DNA of 64,000 nucleotides from the NCBI GenBank assembly GCA_013339895.1, contig JABACO010000104.1, positions 44,127-108,126 of the forward strand, in the 5' to 3' direction. The position numbers and the translations under genes were made by a program. The stretch's first letter is position 1; each line of letters opens with the position of its first letter. Positions 1-10,808 of the stretch are shown in pieces. The DNA is from Ephydatia muelleri. Its lineage: Eukaryota > Porifera > Demospongiae > Spongillida > Spongillidae. Under the pieces are notes generated by a model. That model searched no databases and was not told where the DNA came from. It was given only the letters and a program-made list of their open reading frames with translations.

Positions 1-614
1 CAGCATCATTGTGAGTATCAATACCAAATACTAAATGTAAATCTGCTGAAAACTCTATGCATTGGTATGACTGCCTTGCTTTCTTATCCCTAGGTGCCAC
101 AAGCAAGCGACCACACACCCTGCATCGCTCCTGAACTTTGTTTACATGTACGTGTTCCATTCAAACCGCACCTATTATTCATAAAATACACACGCCGTGT
201 AAGGTGTTAAAAAACAACCGTGGCTGGTTCTAATCGTTTTAAATATGTCTTTTGATCTGTCCTGTTGATGTTTAAAACTTGCTTACCGAAAACCTATTGT
301 CGCCGTCTGTGCTACGCACGATCAAAGTACCCCCTCTCAGATACCGCCTCTATCACATGGACGTATAAAAAGGATGCGCGGCTATTAGAGCAATGTTGTG
401 CGTCGTGCGCATAGGTAATTTTATTAACTGCGGTGGTAGGGTGTACGAAAGAACGAATTAGCTCAAAGCGATGACTTGAAAAAAGCATGAAATGTGGATC
501 ACAAAAAGTACGATTTATCATGAGCTCAATGAGTAATTTTTTTTTACAGCATTCTAAGGTATACCGTAATGTCCAATTATCTGAATTGTGTCCAGCCGCA
601 AACAGGAGTGATCG
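1..614. other. Gene-free left flank
   Basis: No coding region, RNA gene or clear repeat is visible in this AT-rich stretch. The short open frames lack any recognisable domain. It ends where similarity to the region starting near 12939 begins. Confidence 0.5.
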
Positions 615-1439
615 GAGGCGATTAATAATCTGATAGGTATTGAGTATTTAATGTGCATCAATTGGGGATACAAAATATACAGCGTAATGCTGTCTTTTAC
701 GGTCGTCTTCAAGTTCATTAGTATATGCCGCGAGTTATGTATGTACCGGTACTAGTATTGCATTGTTTTATTGTACAGTGGTACGAAGTGAACATATCTG
801 AGTATTGCGCTAGCGAGTGAAATTGAATGACAGACTTCTCACACACTTCAAATAAGTATACGCGCTCTGTTTATAGGAATTAGAAATCATTACGCAATCG
901 TACTAATGGGATATTTTATATGCATTTTGCGAGAACGTGAATGGAGTGTTGTTGGATGATTGTAAGTGGAGTACGTGATTGTAGGTGATGTTGTGTGAGT
1001 TTTTAATTGTGATGTCTGGTCTCAGTGGTTAGTGTTGGATGGTTAGGTTAACATTACTATTGATATGTACAAGTGAATGGTAAAGTCATACAATCTATTA
1101 AACTATTTGGCAACCACAAGCTACTATAGACCTTTGTGTCTCTGTGTTTTCAACTGTTTTCAACTGAATAGCTCTAGTTCGGTGCGAAACCACATGGATT
1201 TTCTGTGCAGATATAAATTATCTTCTCAGTGTGCACTCCACAAGCACCATAACCTGAATAACCTAGGTATTCGGGCAGGAAGTTTGGCAAAACCTATTCG
1301 GAAAAATCTATTTGTTATTTAAATTATTCGGAAAAATCAATTTTCAAGTCCACATAAACCTGACAATTAAAAATTGATTAGTGTTTGAAAAGTATTCAGA
1401 AAAATTGATTTTCATTATGCAGGGAGGTTACACACCCTA
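615..1439. mobile_element. 5'-truncated non-autonomous hAT-like element (copy A)
   Basis: This is the right-hand part of the element that is complete at 12642-13813. It keeps the right terminus GGTTACACACCCTA and the adjacent ATGTCAAT. The left terminus is missing because the duplication begins inside the element. No transposase is visible; the subterminal part has repeated ATTCGGAAAAATC-like motifs. Confidence 0.6.
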
Positions 1440-1680
1440 ATGTCAATGCAGTCTGTCAGCTGAGTATTAGGGCCTGGGCCAAGAGGCATTGTCTGCTTAT
1501 GAGTGTGGAGGGGGAATTTTATTGGCTAATAGGGGTTATGGTGATTCTGACACATTGTGATAAATGCTGAGTGGCAAAAATGCCTGGCATACACATACTG
1601 TACTGACAGTGAAAGTTGCTGTAGAAATGAATATGCAACGGAAAGCACATGGACCGTCCCTCATTGCAAAGGGGTGAATG

Positions 1681-2538
1681 TCACTGTTGAAATGCACAGC
1701 TACGTCTGAGGTGGATCATCAAACTGGACCTATACAGATACTTCTTCTCACATCCTTTGTTTGGACACCTCAGCTTCTCTCCACTGTGCTTTCTGCCATG
1801 AGATTGGAGGGTGATATTATGTTTGAATAATTTCCCACAAAAACACTTATAAGGCTTGACCCTACTATGGCATCCCATATGGGACAAGAGAGATGACTTC
1901 CTTGCAAATGATTTGAGACACCTTTTACATTCAAATTCCTTCTCTTGTGTATGGTGTTTATTCACATTTCCACTTAGTTGAAATGCCTTCCCACATTCAG
2001 AGCACTGAAAATTCTTCTCTTGTGTATGGACAAGCATGTATTTATTCAGATCACCCCTTCGTCGAAATGCCTTCCCACATTCAGAGCACAGAAAATTCTT
2101 CTCTTGTGTATGGACAAGCATGTGTTTATTCAGATCACCCCTTCGTCCAAATGCCTTCCCACATTCAGAGCACTGAAAATTCTTCTCTTGTGTATGGACA
2201 AGCATGTGTGCATTCAGATCACCCCTTCGTCGAAATGCCTTCCCACATTCAGAGCACTGAAAATTCTTCTCTTGTGTTTGGACAAGCATGTGTGCATTCA
2301 GATCACCCCTTCGTCCAAATGCCTTCCCACATTCAGAGCACTGAAAATTCTTCTCTTGTGTATGGACCAGCATGTGTGTATTCAGAATTCCCCTTAGTAC
2401 AAATGCCTTCCCACATTCAGAGCACTGAAAATTCTTCTCTTGTGTATGGACAAGCATGTGGGTCTTCAGAGTGCCACTACGTCCAAATGCCTTTCCACAT
2501 TCAGAGCACTGATGCATAGTATGCACTTCTTTGCGCAT
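1681..2538 (-). CDS. C2H2 zinc-finger protein, 10 fingers (copy A)
   Basis: This is a 285-residue reading frame with ATG and stop, made almost entirely of C2H2 zinc fingers in a 28-residue period. Seven near-identical fingers (CSECGKAF core) are followed by three divergent ones shared with the paralogue at 14055-15425. The family binds nucleic acid, usually as nuclear transcription regulators; the target is unknown. Linkers read HTQEKN rather than the canonical TGEKP. Finger 3 has Q for its last His, finger 6 has Y for its first His, and finger 7 has lost residues between the His ligands, so this copy looks partly degraded. The penultimate finger has a CxC pair and the last is C2HC. No KRAB, BTB or other effector domain is seen. 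Upstream exons are possible but not recognised. Confidence 0.8.
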   Translation of the reverse strand: MRKEVHTMHQCSECGKAFGRSGTLKTHMLVHTQEKNFQCSECGKAFVLRGILNTHMLVHTQEKNFQCSECGKAFGRRGDLNAHMLVQTQEKNFQCSECGKAFRRRGDLNAHMLVHTQEKNFQCSECGKAFGRRGDLNKHMLVHTQEKNFLCSECGKAFRRRGDLNKYMLVHTQEKNFQCSECGKAFQLSGNVNKHHTQEKEFECKRCLKSFARKSSLLSHMGCHSRVKPYKCFCGKLFKHNITLQSHGRKHSGEKLRCPNKGCEKKYLYRSSLMIHLRRSCAFQQ

Positions 2539-2914
2539 TCCAGGAAACGTCTATCTGACAGCAGAAATGAAAATAAATGTACTAATTGGAACAGTTAAGA
2601 CAAATTATTAATCAATATGCGATGTGTATCAATTAGAAATGCTTATGATTCCATTCATCAATGACAGGTGGAACACAGTGCTCAACTTAATGGTACAAAG
2701 TTGTAGTAAGTACATCAGATACATACAGTGCTGTGGCCAGTTTAAAAGAACAGGATACGCGGGGACACAGGACCAGCTGGACCTCCGTAACGAAACAGAA
2801 ATAGAACAGCTCAAAAGCTGTAACTACTGTTACCATGCACTTACCAGAATCACATCGTGGGGTTCCACCGCATAGATACGCTTATACACCACACCACGGT
2901 TTTGCCAAGACCGA

Positions 2915-2957
2915 TATAAAACAGCACGCCACCAGTTGGCGAGGTGGGATATAAAAG
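2915..2957 (+). promoter_or_regulatory. Paired TATA-like boxes in the spacer (copy A)
   Basis: Two plus-strand TATA motifs (TATAAAAC at 2915 and TATAAAAG at 2950) lie downstream of the divergent zinc-finger gene. Both are conserved in copy B, which makes them candidate core-promoter elements for rightward transcription. The hAT at 3005 sits about 50 bp after the second box, where transcription would be expected to begin. Confidence 0.3.
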
Positions 2958-3004
2958 GGGGCACCACAGGCCACTTCAACTTATGAGGAACCTATATACG
3001 TGTA

Positions 3005-4450
3005 CAGTGGCGGACGGAGGGGGGGGGGGCACAAGGGGCCTGTGCCCCCCCCCCCCCCTACTCCCCCGTGAAATGAATAGATGCAGTCATACGGTCAAGA
3101 TGTGGTCATACGGTCATACACGACTGAAAACCATCAAATGATTACAATACCGCAGTCAGATATATCACATTGATTATGGTCTCATTAATTAATCACACAT
3201 AATTTATATTCCTGGGACCATATCATGGCTGCCATTGAAGAACAATCTGACGCTAGCGTTAACCAGGTAAAGAAAAGAAAGGCGTCTGTGATTACGCATT
3301 TCTTCTGTAAACATCATCAACGTGAAACACCATGAAATATTTGAGAAAGCATGCTCGATCTCAATGTCAGTGGATGTCCAGCCAACCAAACCTAGATTGT
3401 GTGGAAGACAACAGTATCGCAGTAATGCAGACACAGAGGATGGCAGTGTTGAAGGATACTATCGTGTCAGTCTTACTGTCCCTTTTCTTGACTATCTATT
3501 AGCAGAGTTCAGATCAAGGTACATAAAGCAAATTAATTTGCTACTGAGTTTCATTTTTAAAAAGCATTGAGTTATACATGCATGCTTCTAAAATATATTT
3601 CAATTTTGTAGATTCAATGAGCTGAAGCAACAAGCAAGAAATCTTTTAGCATTTTACCTTCAATGGCAGCAGATGTGCTTCCTAAACTTGAAGATTTTGT
3701 GCATTTTGAAAGTGACCTTCCAGATCCCTTGACCCTTCTACAAGAACTGGAGCTTTGGAAGGTATACATGAGTTATAGGCGATAAAATATTCCTAGCTGC
3801 ATGCATGATTGTTATTACTCTTTCTAACCCAATAATCATGCAGCTCTATTGGTCAGCTGCTTCCAAAGAAAGTCGCCCAAGAAACCTTTTGTCCGCCCTA
3901 AGGGCTTGTAGGAAGCAGCAATTTCCAAACGTTCATACCATCCTTCATATTATGACTGTGTGGCCTCTAACGAAGTTGCGAGGCAGAGCGCTCCATCAGT
4001 GGAATAAGGAGGCTAAAAACGTACCTCAGGTCTACAATCACGGGGGAAAGGATGAATGGATTGGCCCTGCTAGCTGTACATAGGTGTATCAGCGTTTCTG
4101 TGAAGGAAACAATTGATGCTTTTGCAAGCAAACAGCCACGGAGAATGAAGCTTTCCTTCATCTTGGAGGTTGCAGCCACTGATGCTACTGATGAATAATA
4201 AAATTATTGTATAGCGTGTGCAGCGGTGTGAATTAAAATTAATGATTGCACGGGTTTTAAATTATCATTATTTTTACGTAGTTTTGGAAGGTTTTAAAAC
4301 GTAAAAACCGTTGGCTTCTGGGGTTCTGCCCCAGACCCCGATGGGGGAGCTTACAGCGCTCCCCCATACCCCCTGTTTGAGGTCCCGCCCACAAGCGTGC
4401 CCCCCCCCCCCCCCCCCCCCCCCCCCTCCTAAATCCTGCGTCCGCCGCTG
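3005..4450 (+). mobile_element. hAT DNA transposon inserted in copy A
   Basis: The ends are inverted repeats: CAGTGGCGGACG at the left and CGTCCGCCGCTG at the right. The element is flanked by GTGTA at 3000-3004 and 4451-4455. Copy B carries the unoccupied site with one GTGTA near 15881, which proves insertion and gives a 5-bp target duplication. Long G and C runs lie just inside both ends. The interior holds a decayed hAT transposase on the plus strand. The 5-bp duplication is shorter than the usual 8 bp for hAT; some hAT lineages do make shorter ones. Confidence 0.9.
3322..4198 (+). pseudogene. hAT transposase relic
   Basis: Fragments in several frames assemble into the C-terminal half of a hAT transposase of the type related to the P52rIPK family. 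An EGYYRVSLTVPFLDYLLAEF segment near 3460 is followed by an LPKLEDFVHFESDLPDPL segment near 3670. The dimerisation block reads CEAERSISGIRRLKTYLRST from about 3978 and runs to a stop at 4196. Frame changes and the lack of an N-terminal zinc-finger region show that it is inactive. Some breaks could be former introns. Confidence 0.8.
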
Positions 4451-5489
4451 GTGTAGGTGTATCCTCCCTCACACAGTACCAACCTTTCAGTCGCAGTACT
4501 CTTCTCACGTGGTATTTAGTTATTGTTGATTATGTATTTGCTAATTGCGTGTTGACGTCATATCATATGTCTGATACGGGGTGGGGTTCGGTTTATTCCT
4601 TACCCTTTTCCGCTAATGCACAATAGGTAATGAGGTGACAAAGTGAAACTATTGTCTATCGTGCAATAGTGAGACTTTTATACTGTTCCATGTACTGGCC
4701 CCATGCAGGGTGTAACAGGACTCCGCTCCCAGACCCCGATGGGGGACTCCCACATACCCCCTAGCTGTAGTGTCGCACTCTCTCTACGTCATACCAACCC
4801 CCCTTTTCGAAATTCCTGTCTCAATATTGTCTGAGCAGCTGTGTGCGTGTGCGTGTGTGAAGGGATAGCAGGCATACGTTTTCTGTAGCCGTGCAGTAAT
4901 AATTTCACAAAGGTTTGAAACAGAAATAGCTAAAGGAATATGCAAAGTGTGACCATGTCTCCTTTCATCTACAGGAAGTGTGATTTCATCATATCCAGAA
5001 ATGCGCGGTCAAACAATAGTTGCCTGCAATTACATGAATTATTTGAATTCCGTAATACGCGAAATAAAATTATTGTACAAGGAGTCTATGGGTAATTTCT
5101 ATCAATCGCGCACAGTTTAGTACCAAAGACGTGTAGTAAAGTTTATATAAACCTTAGTATGATACAGGGACAAATAACACATTGTTTGTATATCTTCTGT
5201 TCTGTAAACATTTGCCCCCATCAATTTCAAAACGGGGTTTTGTTTTACTGCATACATTTAATGGCTGATATACTTTTCTTTATGCACCCCAAATGTGTGC
5301 TGCGAGATTAAAGGCGGGGTGAGCGTCACTGTTAGCATCCATAGATTAAGCAGCTATGCAGCCTGTGGTCCCAAGGTGACAGTGGTATCATTTGGAAACC
5401 GAATAAACAAGCGTCCTGTCATTCCTCCTCAAAAGCAAAATTCTCAGGTGGATATTTCCAAAAAGAAAATTTCTTAGGCTATAGGTCTG
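4451..5489. other. Duplicated spacer without a recognised gene (copy A)
   Basis: This stretch matches 15882-16956 closely. It has a purine/pyrimidine-rich patch near 4720-4810 and no open frame with a recognisable domain. It may contain the 5' part of the non-LTR element that follows. Confidence 0.4.
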
Positions 5490-7323
5490 ATTAGAGAGGG
5501 GTTACTAGGGAAAGCTTGCCAGGCCCTTGTGTCACCAGGTGTCGCTACCAATACCCCAGAGGTTTGGGATTTGCTCCGGCAGAAGCATCCTAGAGATCCC
5601 CATTCTTCCCTGCCCATCTCTTCGAGTCCTCCTGTCAATCACGTGCTGCCACATGACTTTAACATCTTGTCAGTTCTCCATTCCTTCCCCAAAGGTACAG
5701 CCTGCGGCCCTTAAGAGCTTCCCATTCAGCGTGCTGCACATACAGGTCCATCTACCCACTCCTATTTGTTCTTCTTTGCGTGGTGTAGTCGACATCCGGG
5801 CCAGTGGTAGAGCTCCAGTTTCAGTATCAAAGTTTGTGGCGGGTGGTTCTCCTCACTGCACTAGTGAAGAACAAAGAGGGACATCCATTGGACATTCGTC
5901 CCATCGTAGTTGGGGAGGCATTGAGACGCTTAACAGGGACGTGTCTTTGAATCATCATCAAGCCCAAAGCTTCTGATTTTTTCACTCCTTTTCAATATGG
6001 AGTCGCCTGCCCTGCTGGGGCAGAAATGGTCATCCATGGTGTTAGGAGCTGCATCCAGGAACATTGGAAAGATGATAATTATACTGTCTGCAAGGTGGAT
6101 ATGTCTAATGCATTCAAACCTTGTGTCTTGGCAGGCTCTCCTGGAGGAATGTGCAGTCCATTTCCCAGAGCTTCTTCCCTAGGTAGGCTGGTGTTATGGT
6201 TCCCACCCTACATTATGGCACCCTCTTGGACAATTAAGTTCAGAGACAGGGGTCCAGCAAGAGGAGCCCCTGGGTCCACTTCTCTTTTCCTTAGTTCTGC
6301 ACAAGTTGGTGTTATCCATCGCACAGGACAAGGATTGTTCTGTCGTTCAACAGATGGTACCTTGACGATGGTGTTTTGTCAGGACACTCTCAGGCTGTTA
6401 CCCGGGCGGTGACGCTCATTCAAGAGATGGGTCCATCTTTGGGGCTGTTTATCAATGTTTCTAAATGTGAGTTGTTTGGACACGGTGACCTGTCCTCCTT
6501 CCCTCCTGAGATGAAAGTCGAGATCCTTGGTGCACCAATTGGTGATCCCGTTTTTTGTGCCAACTTCACAAAAGCGTGCTGATGCAGTGAAACTCCTATC
6601 CCAATTGGCAGAAGTAGGTGCAGAGGATCCCCAGGTGGCTTTCCTTCTCCTACGGCAATGTGCCACATTCTGCAAGTTGGTGCACCTTGCCGTTCCACAC
6701 CTCCTTCATACGTCGCTGAGGGCTTGGCTTTATTTGACAAGGATGTGCGTCAATGCTTCTTTTAATGCACAGCGTTAGACACCTCTGATATTGATTGGAT
6801 GCAAGCACAACTCAGTCTTATTAGGGGTGGACTTGGCCTTCGTAGTTTGTCATGCAGCATACCTAGCTTCTCTTAGTAGTTCGGGCTTTGACAAGTCTTT
6901 TAACTTTAGCATCTGTCGAAATCAATCGTGCTTTTTATTGAGTTAGTGCCAGCAGCTGATTCCATCACTGAAGAGCTTTTAGCCACCTCTAACCTGCGCC
7001 AGCACACTTTGTGTAGCAAGATTGAAGATCAGCAATTTCGGTTGCTGTTTGATCTCTCCTCTCCGGCCCATAGAGCTCGCTTATTATCAGTCTCATCACG
7101 TCATGCTGCTTCTTGGCTTACTGTTATCCCCTCTCCAGGCCTTAACCTGCACCTAGAGCCTAACGAATTTCAGGTCGCCATCAAGTGGTGGCTTGGTATG
7201 GATGTTTCATTTGGCTCATGGTGTTCTTATTGTCCTAACCACATGCAGGCTGGACCCGATTGGTCACCATGCATTGACGTGCAAACACGGAGGTGATGTG
7301 GTCTTGCATCACAACAGCCTTCC
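5490..7323 (+). pseudogene. Non-LTR retrotransposon reverse transcriptase relic (copy A)
   Basis: This is the same coding relic as 16957-19293 but more damaged: stops, small deletions and frameshifts break it into pieces. Recognisable parts are the leading SPGVATNTPEVWDLLRQKHP segment near 5530, the reverse-transcriptase GVQQ..PLGPLLF region near 6250 and the thumb-like region around 6580-7200. It is cut off at a C-run near 7323, so the C-terminal nuclease-like domain of copy B is missing. Confidence 0.8.
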
Positions 7324-7407
7324 CCCCCCCTCCCCACCACCACCACCCTTTCCAGTGCTTATACATTTTATCACTTGACACAACACCGTCCCAGCATGCA
7401 TGCTTCA

Positions 7408-9233
7408 AATGCTGTAACAGGGTCACAGGACTTCATGAAGAACTGAATCTGCTTATCACTACATAGATGTTCCAAAAATCAACAAGTATATGAAACTATC
7501 AAGAATACAATTTTGATTTAGCGTATGTCTTGGTAAGAAGCACGTAAATCAGGACAGGAGAGTGTCTTGATTTAGCTAGGCAGCTATAATATGACTCCTA
7601 GCTGAATCACTTGTGTAAATGGACAAAAAAATGGTCCGAATTTGGAATTATATAGGTTCCGAATCAATCGCCATAGTCTTCGCTCAGATAGATTTACTGT
7701 GATAACAGTTGGAGAGAGTCTTAGAAAATGAAGACAAGCTAAAGGTCATAGAGTTTGACCTCTGAAATACATGTTACTGTATGATCAACTGTGCACTGAT
7801 GGATGTTACAGTAATCATATCAATTTTTGTGCTGTTGTTATGCATGGAATAATGAATCCATAAGTATACCATTTATGCACTTCCATATATAGTTTGGATT
7901 CTTCTTTTTCACTTGCATGTTGATTGTCACGTATGTTATGAAACTACGTATGACAATCAACGTTTTATGCTGTTTCTCTCATTCGCCAATAGCTGAGTAA
8001 TGAAATTGTTTTCTCTCACAGAGAATATCTCATGTCTCCTTGCATGCTAATGAACGTAGTGTTCCTACCTCTTTATGGTGAGAAGTCCAGGAAAAACATT
8101 CTGCATGAGTTCATGTACACTCATGTAATCCCTACATTCAACTAGTGTGCATGACATGGAACATAGAAAATTGTGCTGGTGGAAAAAGTAGGCCTATGAG
8201 ACCTGCAATGAAATTATTGTACCTACTGTATCATTGCTGATTATGGTAGCTTCAGGGCCCTTGGTAAGTTTACACTGATAAAAGTTACTATTACCGTGGC
8301 ATATATGCTTTTACAGGTAATAATGCTGTAACAGGATCACAGGACTTCATGAAGAACTGAATCTGCTTATCACTTACATAGATGTTCCAAAAATCAACAA
8401 GTATATGAAACTATCAAGAATACAATTTTGATTTAGCGTATGTCTTGGTAAGAAGCACGTAACTCAGGACAGGAGAGTGTCTTGATTTAGCTAGGCAGCT
8501 ATAATATGACTCCTAGCTGAATCACTTGTGTAAATGGACAAAAAAATGGTCCAAATTTGGAATTATATAGGTTCCGAATCAATCGCCATAGTCTTCGCTC
8601 AGATATATTTACTGTGATAACAGTTGGAGAGAGTCCTAGAAAATGATTACAAGCTAAAGGTCATAGAGTTTGACCTCTGAAATACATGTTACTGTATGAT
8701 CAACTGTGCACTGATGGATGCTACAGTAATCATATCAATTTTTGTGCTGTTGTTATGCATGGAATAATGAATCCATAAGTATACCAATTATGCACTTCCA
8801 AATATAGTTTGGATTCTTCTTTTTCACTTGCATGTTGATTGTCACGTATGTTATGAAACTACGTATGACAATCAACGTTTTATGCTGTTTCTCTCATTCG
8901 CCAATAGCGGAGTAATGAAATTGTTTTCTCTCACAGAGAATATCTCATGTCTCTTTGCATGCTAATGAACGTAGTGTTCCTACCTCTTTATGGTGAGAAG
9001 TCCAGGAAAAACATTCTGCATGAGTTCATGTACACTCATGTAATCCCTACATTCAACTAGTGTGCATGACATGGAACATAGAAAATTGTGCTGGTGGAAA
9101 AAGTAGGCCTATGAGACCTGCAATGAAATTATTGTACCTACTGTATCATTGCTGATTATGGTAGCTTCAGGGCCCTTGGTACGTTTACACTGATAAAAGT
9201 TACTATTACCGTGGCATATATGCTTTTACAGGT
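7408..9233 (+). repeat. Tandem direct duplication, 914-bp period
   Basis: Two head-to-tail copies (7408-8319 and 8322-9233) differ by a few substitutions only. Each begins AATGCTGTAACAGG and ends TGCTTTTACAGGT. No coding potential is seen. Each copy has a short hairpin (GTTGATTGTCA and its complement) at 7919-7961 and 8834-8876. Confidence 0.9.
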
Positions 9234-9469
9234 CAGCTGAGCACTTGTACAGAGCGCTAGATAAGGGGAGAGTGAGGACTACATGAAACAGTGAGGGGTA
9301 AAGAAATTCAGAATGAATCAGTGGCCTGTTTAGTTTTTCAATCAAATAGAACTTATTGATGCATGTGCAATGTGCAGAGAACGGGTTCAGAGGAAGTCTT
9401 ACTCTAGAATGCATGTGAGTGTGCCGTAGATGTTATAAAGTTTTTCCATTTCTGTTCCAGTGCATAAGT

Positions 9470-9481
9470 GTTGTGTGTGTT

Positions 9482-9542
<61 letters not shown>

Positions 9543-9571
9543 GTGTGTTTGTGTGTGTTTGTGTGTGTGTT
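9470..9571. repeat. (GT)n microsatellite
   Basis: This is a slightly interrupted GT dinucleotide run. The cysteine/valine and threonine/histidine open frames across it are composition artefacts. Confidence 0.95.
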
Positions 9572-10808
9572 GTGATCAGGAATTGTACACAACGTATACA
9601 CATGCATGCTTAATTAAGTACCCATCCCTCCCCTCCTCTCTGGAGTCTTTCTACTGCAACATGGGTTTCTGAGCTGTGGCTGATTCAATTCCATAAAGCA
9701 CAAACGGTGGTTGCTTAGTTCCTTTAAACATGAAAAGACACTTTCAAAGACACAACAAACGTTGCTAGTCTAACACGTACTGCACGAGCTGTCACATGTT
9801 GAACGAAACCAACTACATGACGTATGTGTGTATAGGCATTGAAAGCTAAATTTCATCACATGAGTACGTGTATACGTGTACATACATACCACTATAAATT
9901 AACATAAGAGTGTGCACGCGACCTTGTGCTGTATCTGGTCTAATAAAGTGTCCACTTACTCTATCTGCTCATGAATTTCTCAATTCAGTGAACTACACTG
10001 TAATCCTCACTTTTCAGAAACTTAATTTTGTTGCTTGACAATAGGGTGGGCGTTCGATGCCTTCTTACAGTACGCTTTTTCGAAGTTTGCTATCGGCGAT
10101 ATGAAAAACAATTCACGATCCCAAAATGTAGGTGTAGGTGAGTGCTGAGCCTGATATTTTGTCTACCTGCACACAGACAAGTGAGTATGATAAACGGACT
10201 CAGCCAAAGGATTGTTATGGTAGGAAATGCCATTAACCCGTGATTGCTCACAAAAAACAGACTGCACAAAATATTGATTTTAAGCAGACATCAATGTTTC
10301 ATTGCGATCAAGAATATGAGCTCTGGCATTGGGCTTCACCAGTTTGCATATAGGTGCTGAAATGATTTTAAAAGCGGGAGGCACAATGAAGAATTGATCA
10401 GATTATGGTATTAGGCAAGTGAATGGTGCACATAAATGTGCATGCTTGCATGCAAAGGATTGCACTTTTCTAAATTCCTTTGCAATGCTGATTATAAAAA
10501 TAATATTTAAATCTGCCACATATTCGTTGCACATGAATGCAATGAACTCATCCCTAGCATTCCTGTGTCTTTGAGCATACATATGGAGAAATGGCCCATA
10601 CATAGGCAGTCATCTTGTTTTTTTTTTTCAAATTGAATTTCAAACACATGTATTCTTTACGATACATCAGACTAATTGTGAATCTGTGCTTTATAAGATT
10701 ATACCATTAATTAACCAACATAATTTAACATAATTTTTTTTTCTGCCACATATTCGTTGCACATGAATGCAATGCGTGATGACGTACAAGAACTCATCAT
10801 CATTTGAG
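9572..10808. other. Gene-free stretch with a 33-bp direct repeat
   Basis: No gene is recognised. A direct repeat beginning CTGCCACATATTCGTTGCAC occurs near 10515 and again near 10742, with a diverging 3' junction before AACTCATC. This suggests a small local duplication. Confidence 0.5.

Larger units (their letters stand above)
615..7323 (+). repeat. Segmental duplication, copy A
   Basis: This segment matches 12939-18801 in order and orientation: a transposon remnant, a minus-strand zinc-finger gene, a TATA-containing spacer, then a plus-strand reverse-transcriptase relic. It is longer than copy B because a hAT element interrupts it at 3005-4450. Similarity stops abruptly at a C-run near 7323, whereas copy B continues through the rest of the reverse-transcriptase relic to about 19293. 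Boundaries were read by eye and may move by a few bases. Confidence 0.9.

Noticed and set aside
1947..2519. Plus-strand frames opposite the first zinc-finger gene
   Set aside because: Same antisense repeat effect as at 14267-15488.
9404..9672. Cys/Val and His/Thr repeat proteins
   Set aside because: Translation of a GT/CA microsatellite; no start context or conserved flank.
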